DNA of 64,000 nucleotides, taken from assembly GCF_004345615.1 (NCBI RefSeq), contig NZ_SLWK01000010.1, positions 62,001-126,000 on the forward strand, written 5' to 3'. Under the pieces are notes generated by a model, which saw nothing but the letters and a program-made list of their open reading frames with translations, had not been told where the DNA came from and did not search any database. Origin of the DNA: Natronoflexus pectinivorans. Its GTDB lineage: Bacteria > Bacteroidota > Bacteroidia > Bacteroidales > Marinilabiliaceae. Below are positions 1 through 9,081 of the stretch, piece after piece. Each line of letters starts with the position of its first letter. Within the stretch, counting starts at the first letter, position 1. The translations under genes and the position numbers were made by a program.

Positions 1-81
1 GCAGGTAATCTGGATTCTCTGGAGGACGGCATGAAAGTAAATGTCACAGGTAATTTCAGAAGGTATGGATTCAGAGAGTAA
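1..81 (+). CDS. C-terminal end of an RND periplasmic adaptor (membrane fusion protein), partial
   Basis: The reading frame is open from the left edge and stops with TAA at 79-81, giving 26 residues that contain LEDGMKVNVTGNFR. A short L-x-D/E-G-M-x-V strand like this is usual near the end of HlyD/AcrA-type adaptors, and the next gene is an RND pump 26 bases downstream. The adaptor identity is inferred mainly from that pairing. The bulk of the gene lies outside the window. Confidence 0.6.
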   Translation, partial: AGNLDSLEDGMKVNVTGNFRRYGFRE

Positions 82-107
82 AATGAAAACATGACAACTA
101 AAACTTC

Positions 108-3100
108 ATGAAGAAAACAGAATCAGCAAATCATATAAAATCATCACTTTCGGTGCTATCCATAAAACGTCCGATAGCAACACTGGCATTAACATCGGTG
201 GTTATTGTTTTAGGATTACTGTTTCTTAACCGTTTGCCGGTGAGTTTGCTTCCTGATGCAGATTACCCGCATATACGCGTGGTGGTGAACTATCCGGGAG
301 TCACACCTGAAGTTATAGAAGAGCAGGTAACCAGAGTGCTAGAACGCAATTTGGCAGCAACAGAAAATCTGGCAGAGATACACGGACGGGCATCAGAAGG
401 AAGAAGTTATATTGAGATGTATTTTGAGGTGGGAACCAACATTGATTTGGCACTTCAGGATGCTGCACGTCAGTTGGAACGTGCAAGAGCTGAATTGCCA
501 ATGGGCATTGATCCTCCCCGTTTAATGAAGATGGATCCGTCGCAGCAGCCGGTTTTTGAACTGGCTTTTAGTGCCACGGTAATGTCCCCCATCGAACTTC
601 GCGACTGGATTGACCAACGGCTGGTTCCACAGCTTTTGGTGGTTCCCGGAACCGGTGCCATAGAAGTAGCAGGTGGTAAAGAGAGAGAAATTGATGTGGT
701 GGTTAATCCCGAACGAATGCGTTCGTACGGATTAACTCTTGAAATGATTAGTCAGACATTGGCTCAGCGGAATGTTGACATTGCATCAGGAAACATAACC
801 GGAAGCGAATACGATGTTTTGGCAAGAACCGAAAGCCGCTACCAGAATGCTACTCAGGTTGCCAACACCATTATAAAGCTACCCGGCAGCAGTCAATATA
901 TCCGTTTATCAGACGTGGCTGAAGTTTCAGATAGCCATCGTGAGCAGAGGCTGTTTGCAAGGTTTAAAGGGCTAGAAGCAGTTCAGGTCACCATTATGAA
1001 GCAACCTGAAGCCAACACTGTACAAGTAATTGAAGAACTGGAAAATCGCCTGCAGGAACTGCATTCTTCAGGATTTATTCCCCCCGGAGTAGAGTTTGAA
1101 TCCATTCGTGACCAGTCTTTTTTCATTCGGGCTTCCATCCGTTCCGTGGCCACAGCAGCAGTTGCCGGAGGCCTTTTAGCCATGCTGGTCATTTTGCTAT
1201 TTCTGGGCAGTTTCAGAAAATCAATCATCATCGGCTTAACACTGCCTGTTGTAATTTTTGCTGCATTCCTGATGATGTATGCGGGTAACCTGACTCTGAA
1301 TGTTATGAGTTTGGGAGGACTGGCTTTAGGCGTGGGATTATTGATTGATAACGGATTGGTCATTCTTGAAAACATATTCCGGCATCAGGAGCAATTAAAA
1401 AAAGATGCCATTGAGTCTGCAAGTGAAGGGTCAAACGAAGTTTTTTCAGCGGTAATTGCCGGAACCATGACCAATCTGGCAGCAGTACTGCCATTCCTGT
1501 TCGTGACAGGAATGGCTGCCATGATTTTCCAGGAACTTATTTTAACCATCTCATTTGCCATAATAGCATCACTACTTGTGGCACTGACATTGGTTCCTAC
1601 ATTAGCTGTTTTGTTCTCCAAACTAAAAACCTCAGATAAAAAATCATCCTTTACTTTCTTTCAATCCGGAATGGAAAAATTGTCCGGTCGATACCGGAGC
1701 ATCATTCCCAAGGCCATTGCTTACCGGTATCCGATTCTGGGTTTATCGCTTTTGTTGTTAATCGGGAGTGTTTTTGCTTTGCAAAACAGGGGCACAGATT
1801 TCTTCCCTCCGGTGGACGATGGGCGAATAACCATGCGATTTGTTTTACCTTTAGGAACATCGCCTGAGCCAACTTATGAGGCAGGCATTTTAATTGAAGA
1901 AGCCATTTCAGAAATGCCGCATGTGGAAACCTGGTATTTTACTTCGGGTGGGTACTTTCGGGGCGGACAGCTTTCAATTCGGGGTGGAATGATTGATATG
2001 GTGGTACAACTGACTCCATCATCCCAACGTAGAGGCTATACTGCCGAAAGATGGGTCTCGGCTTTTTCTAAAGAAATTGATAATTTGGGATTGCCTCTCA
2101 TTCAAAAACGTATTCGGGGACCGCGAATTGAAGGACTTCAGACCTCTCTGGCAGACGATGACATTACCATAGGCATAACCGGAGAAGAGCTGAATGAATT
2201 GGAATCAACCGCACGCAGGATATTGTCCCGGGTGCAAAACATTGAAGGCGTTGGTAGTGTACAGATTGGAAGGGAAGAGAGAATTCCCCAACTAATTATC
2301 AGGCTGGATGATGAACGGGCATCTGATTTGGGTATTTCTGTGGGCGAAGCCGGACAAGCGTTGCGAACTGCAATTGATGGTTTTGTACCAACAAAGTATG
2401 TTACAGGAGGTTTTGAGTACAACATCAGAGTGAGAATGCCACGCGAAGTTACGGGCTCAGTGAGAAATCTTGCAAATGTACCGATGATTGCTGCCGATGG
2501 CCGATATTTCAACCTTGGAAGCATTGCAGGATTTGAAACGGTTATGTCACCAGCGCACATTGAGAGATTGAATCAGGTGAGAATCGTTCGCGTTAACATT
2601 ACAGTGAATCAAGACATAGCCACCGTAGGCGAAGTCAATAACCGGATTCGTGAAGCCATGGCAGGTTTTGACATCCCCGATGGGTATGGAATCGTTTATG
2701 GAGGCGCTGCAGAGTCCATTGCAGAAACCAACCAATCACTCAGGCTGGCCATTATTCTAGCCATATTCTTTGTTTTGGTGGTGATGGCAGTACAGTATGA
2801 AAAACTTACCAGTCCCCTTGTCATAATAGCAACACTTCCATTTGCCTTCATCGGAGTTGCGTTAATTCTGTGGTTAACCAATACGGCGTTGAGTGCACCG
2901 GTATTATTGGGAGTTATTTTCCTGGTCGGGATAGTAATAAACAACGGAATCCTTCTGGTTGAATTTGCGGATAACTTTAGGTCTGACGCTCAAAAAACAG
3001 CAAAAGAAGCGGTTACCGAGGCAGGCAGCACCAGGCTTCGACCAATAATCATGACCACATTAACAACCGTATTGGGTATGCTGCCACTGGGGCTTGCCAT

Positions 3101-3257
3101 TGGAGAAGGTTCAGAGTTGCTTCAGCCACTGGCTCTTGCCATCATTGGAGGATTAACTTTTGGCACCCTGATGACTTTGTTGCTGCTACCGGGAATTTAT
3201 GTGATTGTGGATGATTTTAAAATTTACCTAAAACGAATTTTCACTTCTCAGCGATGA
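108..3257 (+). CDS. RND efflux pump, HAE1/AcrB-like inner-membrane permease
   Basis: This 1049-residue protein has the usual RND length and layout: one N-terminal membrane helix, a periplasmic porter/docking loop, a central block of helices, a second periplasmic loop and a final helix block. It begins with the family pattern IKRPIATLALTSVVIVLGL, followed by LLPDADYP. Helix 4 carries GLLIDNGLVILEN, with one Asp of the proton-relay pair replaced by Asn, a variant common in this family. It would export drugs, lipophiles or fatty acids from the inner membrane or periplasm through an adaptor (preceding partial gene) and a TolC channel not seen here. Its 3' end overlaps the convergent methyltransferase gene by 17 bases. 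The substrate cannot be told from sequence. Confidence 0.93.
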   Translation: MKKTESANHIKSSLSVLSIKRPIATLALTSVVIVLGLLFLNRLPVSLLPDADYPHIRVVVNYPGVTPEVIEEQVTRVLERNLAATENLAEIHGRASEGRSYIEMYFEVGTNIDLALQDAARQLERARAELPMGIDPPRLMKMDPSQQPVFELAFSATVMSPIELRDWIDQRLVPQLLVVPGTGAIEVAGGKEREIDVVVNPERMRSYGLTLEMISQTLAQRNVDIASGNITGSEYDVLARTESRYQNATQVANTIIKLPGSSQYIRLSDVAEVSDSHREQRLFARFKGLEAVQVTIMKQPEANTVQVIEELENRLQELHSSGFIPPGVEFESIRDQSFFIRASIRSVATAAVAGGLLAMLVILLFLGSFRKSIIIGLTLPVVIFAAFLMMYAGNLTLNVMSLGGLALGVGLLIDNGLVILENIFRHQEQLKKDAIESASEGSNEVFSAVIAGTMTNLAAVLPFLFVTGMAAMIFQELILTISFAIIASLLVALTLVPTLAVLFSKLKTSDKKSSFTFFQSGMEKLSGRYRSIIPKAIAYRYPILGLSLLLLIGSVFALQNRGTDFFPPVDDGRITMRFVLPLGTSPEPTYEAGILIEEAISEMPHVETWYFTSGGYFRGGQLSIRGGMIDMVVQLTPSSQRRGYTAERWVSAFSKEIDNLGLPLIQKRIRGPRIEGLQTSLADDDITIGITGEELNELESTARRILSRVQNIEGVGSVQIGREERIPQLIIRLDDERASDLGISVGEAGQALRTAIDGFVPTKYVTGGFEYNIRVRMPREVTGSVRNLANVPMIAADGRYFNLGSIAGFETVMSPAHIERLNQVRIVRVNITVNQDIATVGEVNNRIREAMAGFDIPDGYGIVYGGAAESIAETNQSLRLAIILAIFFVLVVMAVQYEKLTSPLVIIATLPFAFIGVALILWLTNTALSAPVLLGVIFLVGIVINNGILLVEFADNFRSDAQKTAKEAVTEAGSTRLRPIIMTTLTTVLGMLPLGLAIGEGSELLQPLALAIIGGLTFGTLMTLLLLPGIYVIVDDFKIYLKRIFTSQR

Positions 3258-4008
3258 CCAACATTTCAAAATCATTGGTTGATAGTTTGTCATCACGAGA
3301 GAATGCACCCAATTTGGCACCAAATATCTCTATTGTTGAAAACCCACAGGTTTTCAACAACCAGGTAATTTCACTTGGAACATAGTAACGTTCGTTGCAT
3401 TCCAGTTCCTTCTCTACTCCATTGTCATCCACCACTTTTGTAATATTAAAATCCCTGAAAGTCATTAAATCAAAGGATTTGCTGTCGTATGTAGCTCCAT
3501 CACCAACGCTGTCATTTTCATGAAAATCGTTGATTGAATGAAACAACGGAAATAATCCGTTGAGAGTTGTAAATATAAGCTTTGATTTATCCTTTAAGGA
3601 TTTTGAGACATTTTGAAGTATCTCAAAATTCATTTCGTCGGTTTCCATTAAAGGAAAACCTCCTTCGCACATCATAATGGCCGCGTCAAACTGTTTTTCA
3701 AACGGCAAATTTCGGGCATCATGCCTTAAAAACTCAATCTCAAGATTGTTCTCTTTGGATTTTTCGCGGGCTCTTTGCAGTTGCGATTCTGACAAATCAA
3801 TACCCGTAACCTGATATCCCCTTTTTGTTAGTTCAATGGTATGACGACCTGTACCACATCCAACATCAAGTATTTTGAGAGATTTATTGTAATTGAGTTC
3901 TTTCTCAATAAAATCGCACTCTCCCATAGTTCCCTGGGTAAATATTTCCTTGTCATATTTTTGAGAATAATTCTCAAAAAGGGTTTCGTACCATTTTTTG
4001 GGTTTCAT
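3241..4008 (-). CDS. class I SAM-dependent methyltransferase
   Basis: The 255-residue cytoplasmic protein has a Rossmann methyltransferase core. Motif I is LDVGCGTGRHTIEL near residue 46, an acidic residue ends strand 2 (GIDLSESQL), and there is a motif around FDAAIMMCEGGFPL. This matches the Methyltransf_11/25 superfamily. The substrate is unknown. The gene is convergent with the RND pump and overlaps its last 17 bases, which suggests compact packing rather than shared function. The start at the minus-strand ATG ending at 4008 gives an N-terminus (MKPKKWYETLFENYS) typical of the family. Confidence 0.85.
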   Translation of the reverse strand: MKPKKWYETLFENYSQKYDKEIFTQGTMGECDFIEKELNYNKSLKILDVGCGTGRHTIELTKRGYQVTGIDLSESQLQRAREKSKENNLEIEFLRHDARNLPFEKQFDAAIMMCEGGFPLMETDEMNFEILQNVSKSLKDKSKLIFTTLNGLFPLFHSINDFHENDSVGDGATYDSKSFDLMTFRDFNITKVVDDNGVEKELECNERYYVPSEITWLLKTCGFSTIEIFGAKLGAFSRDDKLSTNDFEMLVIAEK

Positions 4009-4197
4009 AGGCGGTTAAATTATGGGCATCTATTCAGAATAAATAAAAAGCTAAAAAGAAACTCTCATCATATTAAAGTATATAACAAAGATAATTAATA
4101 TTTTAGTCGAATATTATAATTTTAATGGTAACCACTTAAACAAAAATACAAAATGACTGATTACAGATTCTATTTAATGAAATTTATAAAGTTAAAG

Positions 4198-5403
4198 ATG
4201 AGAACTTGCTTATTTCCGGGTTTTCTATTCTTTTTAATAGTTTTTTCAGGCTGCACAGAAAAATCGTCTAACGAAAAATGGGTTGGGACGTGGGTTACTG
4301 CTCCTCAGCTTGTTGAACCACATAATATGCCACCAGAGCCGGGACTTACCAATAATACGCTCAGGCAAATTGCCAGGGTTTCAATTGGAGGTGACAGTCT
4401 GAGAATCAGATTCTCAAATGAGTTCAGCACCAGTCCGGTTACCATGGAGAATGTTCAGATTGCGGTATCGAAAGGTGGACATGAAATTGACGCAGAGACC
4501 ATAAAGAAACTGACCTTTAACAACAACAAAAAGATAACCATGCAACCCGGAACCGCCATTACTTCGGATCCGGTAGCTTTTAACCTCTCACCTCGAATGG
4601 ATTTAGCCATTACCATCGCTTTTGGAGAAACCTCTCCTGATGTTACCGGCCATCCCGGGTCTCGAACCACGTCCTTCCTTGCTGTTGGAAACCAGGTTTC
4701 GGCAGCCATCTTTGATGAACCGGTTAAAGCTGACCGCTGGTATGTTATCAACAATATTGAAGTAAAAGCTCCTGAGAGTGCAGGCTCAATTGTTACTTTA
4801 GGAAATTCTATTACCGATGGTCGGGGCTCCGGAACAAACAAACAAAACAGATGGCCGGATATATTATCGGAAAGACTACTAAACAATGAAGCCACCAAAA
4901 ACATAGGAGTTTTAAACCAGGGAATTGGAGGGAATTGTGTTTTACGTCCTTGTCTTGGTCCATCCATGCTTGACCGTTTTGAAAGAGATGTGCTCCAACA
5001 GAGTGGAGTTCGCTGGTTGATTATTTTGGCCGGGGTGAATGATTTGGGACAAACACCCGACAGCACAATTGCCTCAAAAGTTGCAGATGAACTTATTAAG
5101 GCATACGACTCCATGATAGTCAAAGCACATGAAAAAAACATAAAAGTATACGGAGCTACCATACTTCCTTTCGGAGAGTCTTTCTATTATGAAGATTACA
5201 GAGAGACAGCAAGAAACAAGGTCAATGACTGGATAAGAAACAGCGGACGATTTGATGCAGTGATTGATTTTGATAAGGAAATGAGGGAGTCCGATAATCC
5301 TGTAATGATATTATCAGACATGCACGATGGTGATTTTCTGCATCCTAATGAAGCAGGTTACCAAAGAATGGGTGAAGTTATCGACCTATCTCTGTTTAAT
5401 TAA
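4198..5403 (+). CDS. SGNH/GDSL-family hydrolase, lipoprotein
   Basis: The reading frame opens at 4153, but the ATG at 4198 gives a clean lipoprotein signal, MRTCLFPGFLFFLIVFSGC, so I prefer that start (about 401 residues). The N-terminal half (WVGTWVTAPQ onward) is a beta-rich domain seen in GDSL esterases of the SGNH type. The catalytic half begins with GNSITDGRG (block I, nucleophile Ser, near residue 203) and ends with the block V Asp-x-x-His in DGDFLHPNEAGY. Block III is present as GVNDLG. Such enzymes remove acyl or acetyl groups from carbohydrates or lipids, here probably at the cell surface or in the periplasm. The substrate is unknown. A strong terminator follows. Confidence 0.85.
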   Translation: MRTCLFPGFLFFLIVFSGCTEKSSNEKWVGTWVTAPQLVEPHNMPPEPGLTNNTLRQIARVSIGGDSLRIRFSNEFSTSPVTMENVQIAVSKGGHEIDAETIKKLTFNNNKKITMQPGTAITSDPVAFNLSPRMDLAITIAFGETSPDVTGHPGSRTTSFLAVGNQVSAAIFDEPVKADRWYVINNIEVKAPESAGSIVTLGNSITDGRGSGTNKQNRWPDILSERLLNNEATKNIGVLNQGIGGNCVLRPCLGPSMLDRFERDVLQQSGVRWLIILAGVNDLGQTPDSTIASKVADELIKAYDSMIVKAHEKNIKVYGATILPFGESFYYEDYRETARNKVNDWIRNSGRFDAVIDFDKEMRESDNPVMILSDMHDGDFLHPNEAGYQRMGEVIDLSLFN

Positions 5404-5444
5404 AACCTTCTACCGAGAACTTCAATCATAAGGAAATTACATAA

Positions 5445-5480
5445 AAATGCCATCCGACAATTCGGATGGCATTTCTTTTA
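5445..5480 (+). terminator. rho-independent terminator after the SGNH hydrolase gene
   Basis: A perfect 13-bp stem (5445-5457 with 5462-5474) encloses a 4-base loop and is followed by CTTTTATAT. It lies 41 bases after the stop of the esterase gene. Confidence 0.85.
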
Positions 5481-5590
5481 TATCAAAATCTTTCCTTTTA
5501 AAAGATTCTTACAATAGAAATATACATAAGTACATCGTTTTCTAATAAAATTCTAATAATTCTCTAAAGACTCTCTAACGGTCTAAAGCA

Positions 5591-5648
5591 TTCCAGCATC
5601 GTAGCTTTGTAGCCGAAAATAAAAACTTAGCTGGAAAGGAGGTGCGGA
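5591..5648 (+). promoter_or_regulatory. leader of mgtC: candidate -7 element, hairpin and strong ribosome binding site
   Basis: TAGCTTTG at 5602-5609 matches the Bacteroidota -7 consensus TAnnTTTG, but no TTG is visible about 20 bases upstream. TTCCAGC (5591-5597) and GCTGGAA (5630-5636) are perfect complements, and the right arm runs into an unusually good Shine-Dalgarno, AAAGGAGGTG, ending 4 bases before the ATG. Most genes in this window lack such a site. I see no match to the known M-box magnesium riboswitch. Confidence 0.4.
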
Positions 5649-6362
5649 ATGACTTACATGGAATTTGTAGCAAGATTAATGATTGCAGTATTATTGGGAG
5701 CAGTAATCGGATTTGAACGTCAATATCGTCAACGAAGTGCCGGGCTTCGCACCAATACACTGGTTAGTACGGGTGCTGCAATTTTCGTACTGCTTTCTGC
5801 AGCACTAACTTCATCCACCGAAACAGCTGATCCATCAAGGGTTGCCGGACAGATTGTTACCGGTATTGGCTTTCTTGGTGCCGGAGTGATAATGAAAGAT
5901 GGATTTAATGTAAAAGGTCTGAATACAGCAGCTACAATCTGGTGTTCAGCCGCAGTAGGATCACTTGCCGGCGCAGGGTTGATTTTTGAATCCATGATAT
6001 CTGCTACGGCAATAGTAGGAACCCATCTGATGCTGCGCCCACTTGGACGGAAACTTGAAAGCCGTCCATTTAGCTACGACGAACAGGTATCAACGCGATA
6101 TATGTTTGAGGTAAGGTGCAAAGCGGAAGTAGAGAACCACATCAGGGTGCTGATGATGCAATTTATCAATCAGAATGAAGATCTTCAGTTAAGAACACTC
6201 AAGAGCCTTGACGATGAAAGCCCAACCAAGGCCGCAATTCAGGCTGAGATTGTGGCTACATCCAACAAAGATCAGGAAATGGAAAAGGCTGCGGGAAGAC
6301 TGACCATTCTCCATGGCGTTACTTACGTCAGTTGGGAAATAATGGAACGACAATCAGATTAA
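5649..6362 (+). CDS. mgtC: MgtC/SapB family membrane protein
   Basis: The 237-residue protein has four to five N-terminal membrane helices with the MgtC signature (LLGAVIGFERQYRQRSAGLRTNTLV, then GIGFLGAGVIMK and LNTAATIWCSAAVG). A soluble C-terminal domain of about 90 residues resembles the ACT-like tail of MgtC. Family members help cells cope with low magnesium, acid or phosphate imbalance, and some inhibit the F-type ATPase; none is a proven Mg transporter. It sits 22 bases upstream of the mgtE gene on the same strand, which supports a magnesium-linked operon. An optimal ribosome binding site precedes it. Confidence 0.9.
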   Translation: MTYMEFVARLMIAVLLGAVIGFERQYRQRSAGLRTNTLVSTGAAIFVLLSAALTSSTETADPSRVAGQIVTGIGFLGAGVIMKDGFNVKGLNTAATIWCSAAVGSLAGAGLIFESMISATAIVGTHLMLRPLGRKLESRPFSYDEQVSTRYMFEVRCKAEVENHIRVLMMQFINQNEDLQLRTLKSLDDESPTKAAIQAEIVATSNKDQEMEKAAGRLTILHGVTYVSWEIMERQSD

Positions 6363-6384
6363 TGGATCACAAAAAGAGAGGCCA

Positions 6385-7770
6385 ATGCAGGAAACTAAAG
6401 ATATCATCAAATGGCAGGAGCAACTATCGAGCAGCGAACTCGACAGGGAGTTTCTGATGCCTATACTCCGAAAAATGCCGGACGCTGAGCTTGGGGAAAT
6501 ATTTCAGGGCTTAAGAAATGAAGATTTACTGGAGGTTTTGAGTCGTTTTACAAACGAAAGGCAGGGACTCATATTCGATGAGTTGGACATGTCCCGCAGA
6601 CTTGATTTTTTCCAGCACGTCAGCAAAAAACGTTTTACTGTAATCTTTGAAAACATGCCTTCGGACAGCAGGGCAGACATGTTTCAGCACCTCACTCAAC
6701 AGGAACAGGCAGAACTCATTCCATATCTGACTAAAAAAACACGCGAAGATGTGTTAAATCTGAGTGCTTACCCACCGGAAACAGCCGGAGGAATCATGAG
6801 CACGGATTTTGCCACCATTACCGAGGAATTGACATGCGAAGAAGCCATTAATAAAGTCAGAAAGGATGCACCTTCAAAAAAAATGGTTTACCACATTTAT
6901 GTGGTAAACCATGACATGAAACTACTGGGCTTTGTAACCCTGAAAGACATTATTCTGGCAGAACCTCATCAAAAGGTGTCGAGCATCATACACAGAGAAT
7001 ACATCTTTTCACATGTAAATGAAGATCGGGAAAGAGTAGCTGTAAAAATTGAGAAATATGATCTTGTGGCCATTCCGGTAATCAACGACAGAGATCAGTT
7101 ATTGGGGATAGTCCTTCAGGAAGATGCCATTGAAATCATCAGAGCTGAGCATACAGAGGACTTGGAGAAATTTATGGGAATTGTTCCCGGCAAAGAGATT
7201 CTAAATTATTCCCAAACTACCGTTTGGGGACATTTCAAAAAAAGGGTGGTTTGGCTCTCCTCTTTGGCCATTATTGGACTCATATCGGGAATCATCATTC
7301 ACCATTATGAAGAGGCCATGTCAGCACTGATCATATTAGCTCTTTATATGCCAATGGTTGCTGATACCGGAGGAAATACCGGAAGCCAGGCAGCTACGGT
7401 TGTCATCAGAGCTTTGGCTCTGGGACAAATATCGTTACGAAACTGGGCATCAATAATATTTAAAGAGACCCGCATATCATTGCTCTTAGCAGTGGTTTTA
7501 GGTTTGATTGCTTTCGGAAAGATTCTTTTTCTTTCTTGGGAAACAGATGTACCGGAAATGTTCAGCCTCTTCTATCTGGCAACAGGCATTTCACTGGCCT
7601 TGAGTTTACAGGTGGTAACAGCTACCATTATCGGAGCAGCACTTCCTTTGGTTGTAAAAAGATTGGGAGGAGACCCGGCTGTTGCTGCCAGTCCGGCCAT
7701 TACGACGGTAGTGGACATTACCGGATTATTGATATATTTTGGGATAGCAACATTATTCTTTTTTAGTTAG
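6385..7770 (+). CDS. mgtE: MgtE magnesium transporter
   Basis: The 461-residue protein has the full MgtE order: an N-terminal superhelical MgtE_N domain (about residues 25-130), a pair of CBS domains (about 135-255, including PPETAGGIMSTDFATI), a connecting helix, and five membrane helices (about 285-460). The pore signature PMVADTGGNTGSQAATVVIRA is present. MgtE is a homodimeric Mg2+ channel in the inner membrane that closes when Mg2+ fills the cytoplasmic domains. It is cotranscribed with mgtC, judging by the 22-base gap. Confidence 0.95.
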   Translation: MQETKDIIKWQEQLSSSELDREFLMPILRKMPDAELGEIFQGLRNEDLLEVLSRFTNERQGLIFDELDMSRRLDFFQHVSKKRFTVIFENMPSDSRADMFQHLTQQEQAELIPYLTKKTREDVLNLSAYPPETAGGIMSTDFATITEELTCEEAINKVRKDAPSKKMVYHIYVVNHDMKLLGFVTLKDIILAEPHQKVSSIIHREYIFSHVNEDRERVAVKIEKYDLVAIPVINDRDQLLGIVLQEDAIEIIRAEHTEDLEKFMGIVPGKEILNYSQTTVWGHFKKRVVWLSSLAIIGLISGIIIHHYEEAMSALIILALYMPMVADTGGNTGSQAATVVIRALALGQISLRNWASIIFKETRISLLLAVVLGLIAFGKILFLSWETDVPEMFSLFYLATGISLALSLQVVTATIIGAALPLVVKRLGGDPAVAASPAITTVVDITGLLIYFGIATLFFFS

Positions 7771-7875
7771 ATAAACGATGAATTACGAAAAAGACGTAGA
7801 AATTATAGAGTATAAATTCAAGTTCAATGTTTTAGGTTTAAAGTATATGGTTCAGGGTTTATAGTTGATAATTGG

Positions 7876-7908
7876 TAACTGAAAATTGTTCACTGATAAC
7901 TGAAAATT
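7876..7908 (+). repeat. short direct repeat in the spacer before the metal-efflux operon
   Basis: TAACTGAAAATT occurs at 7876-7887 and again at 7897-7908. It ends a G/T-rich spacer (about 7815-7870) with phrases such as AGGTTTAAAG and CAGGGTTTATAG that recur near 57.3 and 58.35 kb. No promoter with both elements is evident. Confidence 0.5.
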
Positions 7909-7916
7909 TAAAAAAT

Positions 7917-9062
7917 ATGACAACACAAAAAACCACCTCAAAGGCCGCCAGAAATCGAAATATTATATTGGGCGGCATCATATTAGTGATGGTACTAGCC
8001 ATCATAATTCCGCAGTTTCGCTCAGAACCTGAACCGGAAACTGCTGGCATGCATTACCAACGGATTAATGATAATATCTTTATTCCGGAAGAATCCCCCA
8101 TCCGTAAAAGCATCCGTATTGAAGCTGTAGCTCTGGACACCATTCGCAGTATGGTATCAGCTCCCGCTTCGGTGGAAGCTAATCCATCAAAGAGAGCAAA
8201 CATTTTCCCTCCTTTTGGAGGTCGCATTGTTCAGCTATTTGTAAATATGGGGCAGAGCGTTACCACAGGAAAGGCACTGTTCGAACTCTATTCACCTGAT
8301 ATAGCTGAGGTGCAAACCGAATTCATAAGTGCCCGAAGTGCACTTAATCAGGCAGAACGAGATTTACGGCGCAAAGAGGATCTTCATGAACGAGGTATTA
8401 CACCTTTAAGGGAACTTGAAGAGGCGCGAACAGAGTATGAAATTGCCCAAAGTGAAATGAACGGAGCGACAATGAAAATGCAGATATTGGGAATATCTGA
8501 GGATGAGATGGGCAAACCTCTCATTGTGAGATCACCAATAAACGGACGAGTTGTTGATTTAGCAGTTGCTCCCGGTGAGTTTATTGTTGAACCGGAAGAA
8601 CCTCTGATGATTGTTGCGGATTTAAGTAACGTATGGGTTTCAGCCAGCATTCAGGAAAAAGATATTCGTTATGTGAAACCCGGAACTCTGGCAGAAGCTC
8701 GATTCCCAGCGTGGCCTGGAGATGTTTATGAAGGCACTGTACTTTTTGTTAGCGATATACTTGATGCGGAAACCCGCACTACACGTGTCCGGATTGAGTT
8801 CGAGAATGAAGATCGCAAACTCAAGCCCGGCATGTTTGCAACCGTAAGACTGCTTTCTGACCCAACTCCAAATTTAGTTATTGACCCCAGAGCCGTGTTA
8901 CAGCGAAGGGACTACAGCTATGTATATGTGGAGCAAGCTCCATTTACCTTTGAAAAACGAAAAGTGGTTACAGGCCAAATGTTCGATGAAAAAATTGTCA
9001 TACTAAGCGGACTTAACGAGGGCGAAATGGTAATTACACAAAATGCTGTGATGTTGCCATAA
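7917..9062 (+). CDS. heavy-metal RND efflux periplasmic adaptor (CusB/CzcB-like)
   Basis: The frame opens at 7872, but the ATG at 7917 is preferred because it gives a basic N-terminus and a single membrane anchor (IILGGIILVMVLAIIIPQF) and avoids translating the upstream repeat. The adaptor has a lipoyl/barrel-sandwich half (FPPFGGRIVQLFVNMGQSV), a coiled-coil hairpin (about residues 130-200: SARSALNQAERDL and EEARTEYEIAQSEM), the second lipoyl half (VRSPINGRVVDL), a beta-barrel and a membrane-proximal domain ending in GLNEGEMVITQNAVM. It links the inner-membrane pump to the TolC-family channel, both encoded directly downstream. Its pairing with an HME-type pump points to metal-ion export. Confidence 0.9.
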   Translation: MTTQKTTSKAARNRNIILGGIILVMVLAIIIPQFRSEPEPETAGMHYQRINDNIFIPEESPIRKSIRIEAVALDTIRSMVSAPASVEANPSKRANIFPPFGGRIVQLFVNMGQSVTTGKALFELYSPDIAEVQTEFISARSALNQAERDLRRKEDLHERGITPLRELEEARTEYEIAQSEMNGATMKMQILGISEDEMGKPLIVRSPINGRVVDLAVAPGEFIVEPEEPLMIVADLSNVWVSASIQEKDIRYVKPGTLAEARFPAWPGDVYEGTVLFVSDILDAETRTTRVRIEFENEDRKLKPGMFATVRLLSDPTPNLVIDPRAVLQRRDYSYVYVEQAPFTFEKRKVVTGQMFDEKIVILSGLNEGEMVITQNAVMLP

Positions 9063-9081
9063 ACGAAAAAAACAGAGAATT

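Noticed and set aside
5500-5648. M-box (Mg2+) riboswitch before mgtC
   Set aside because: I could not find the conserved M-box core sequences; only a short hairpin is supported.
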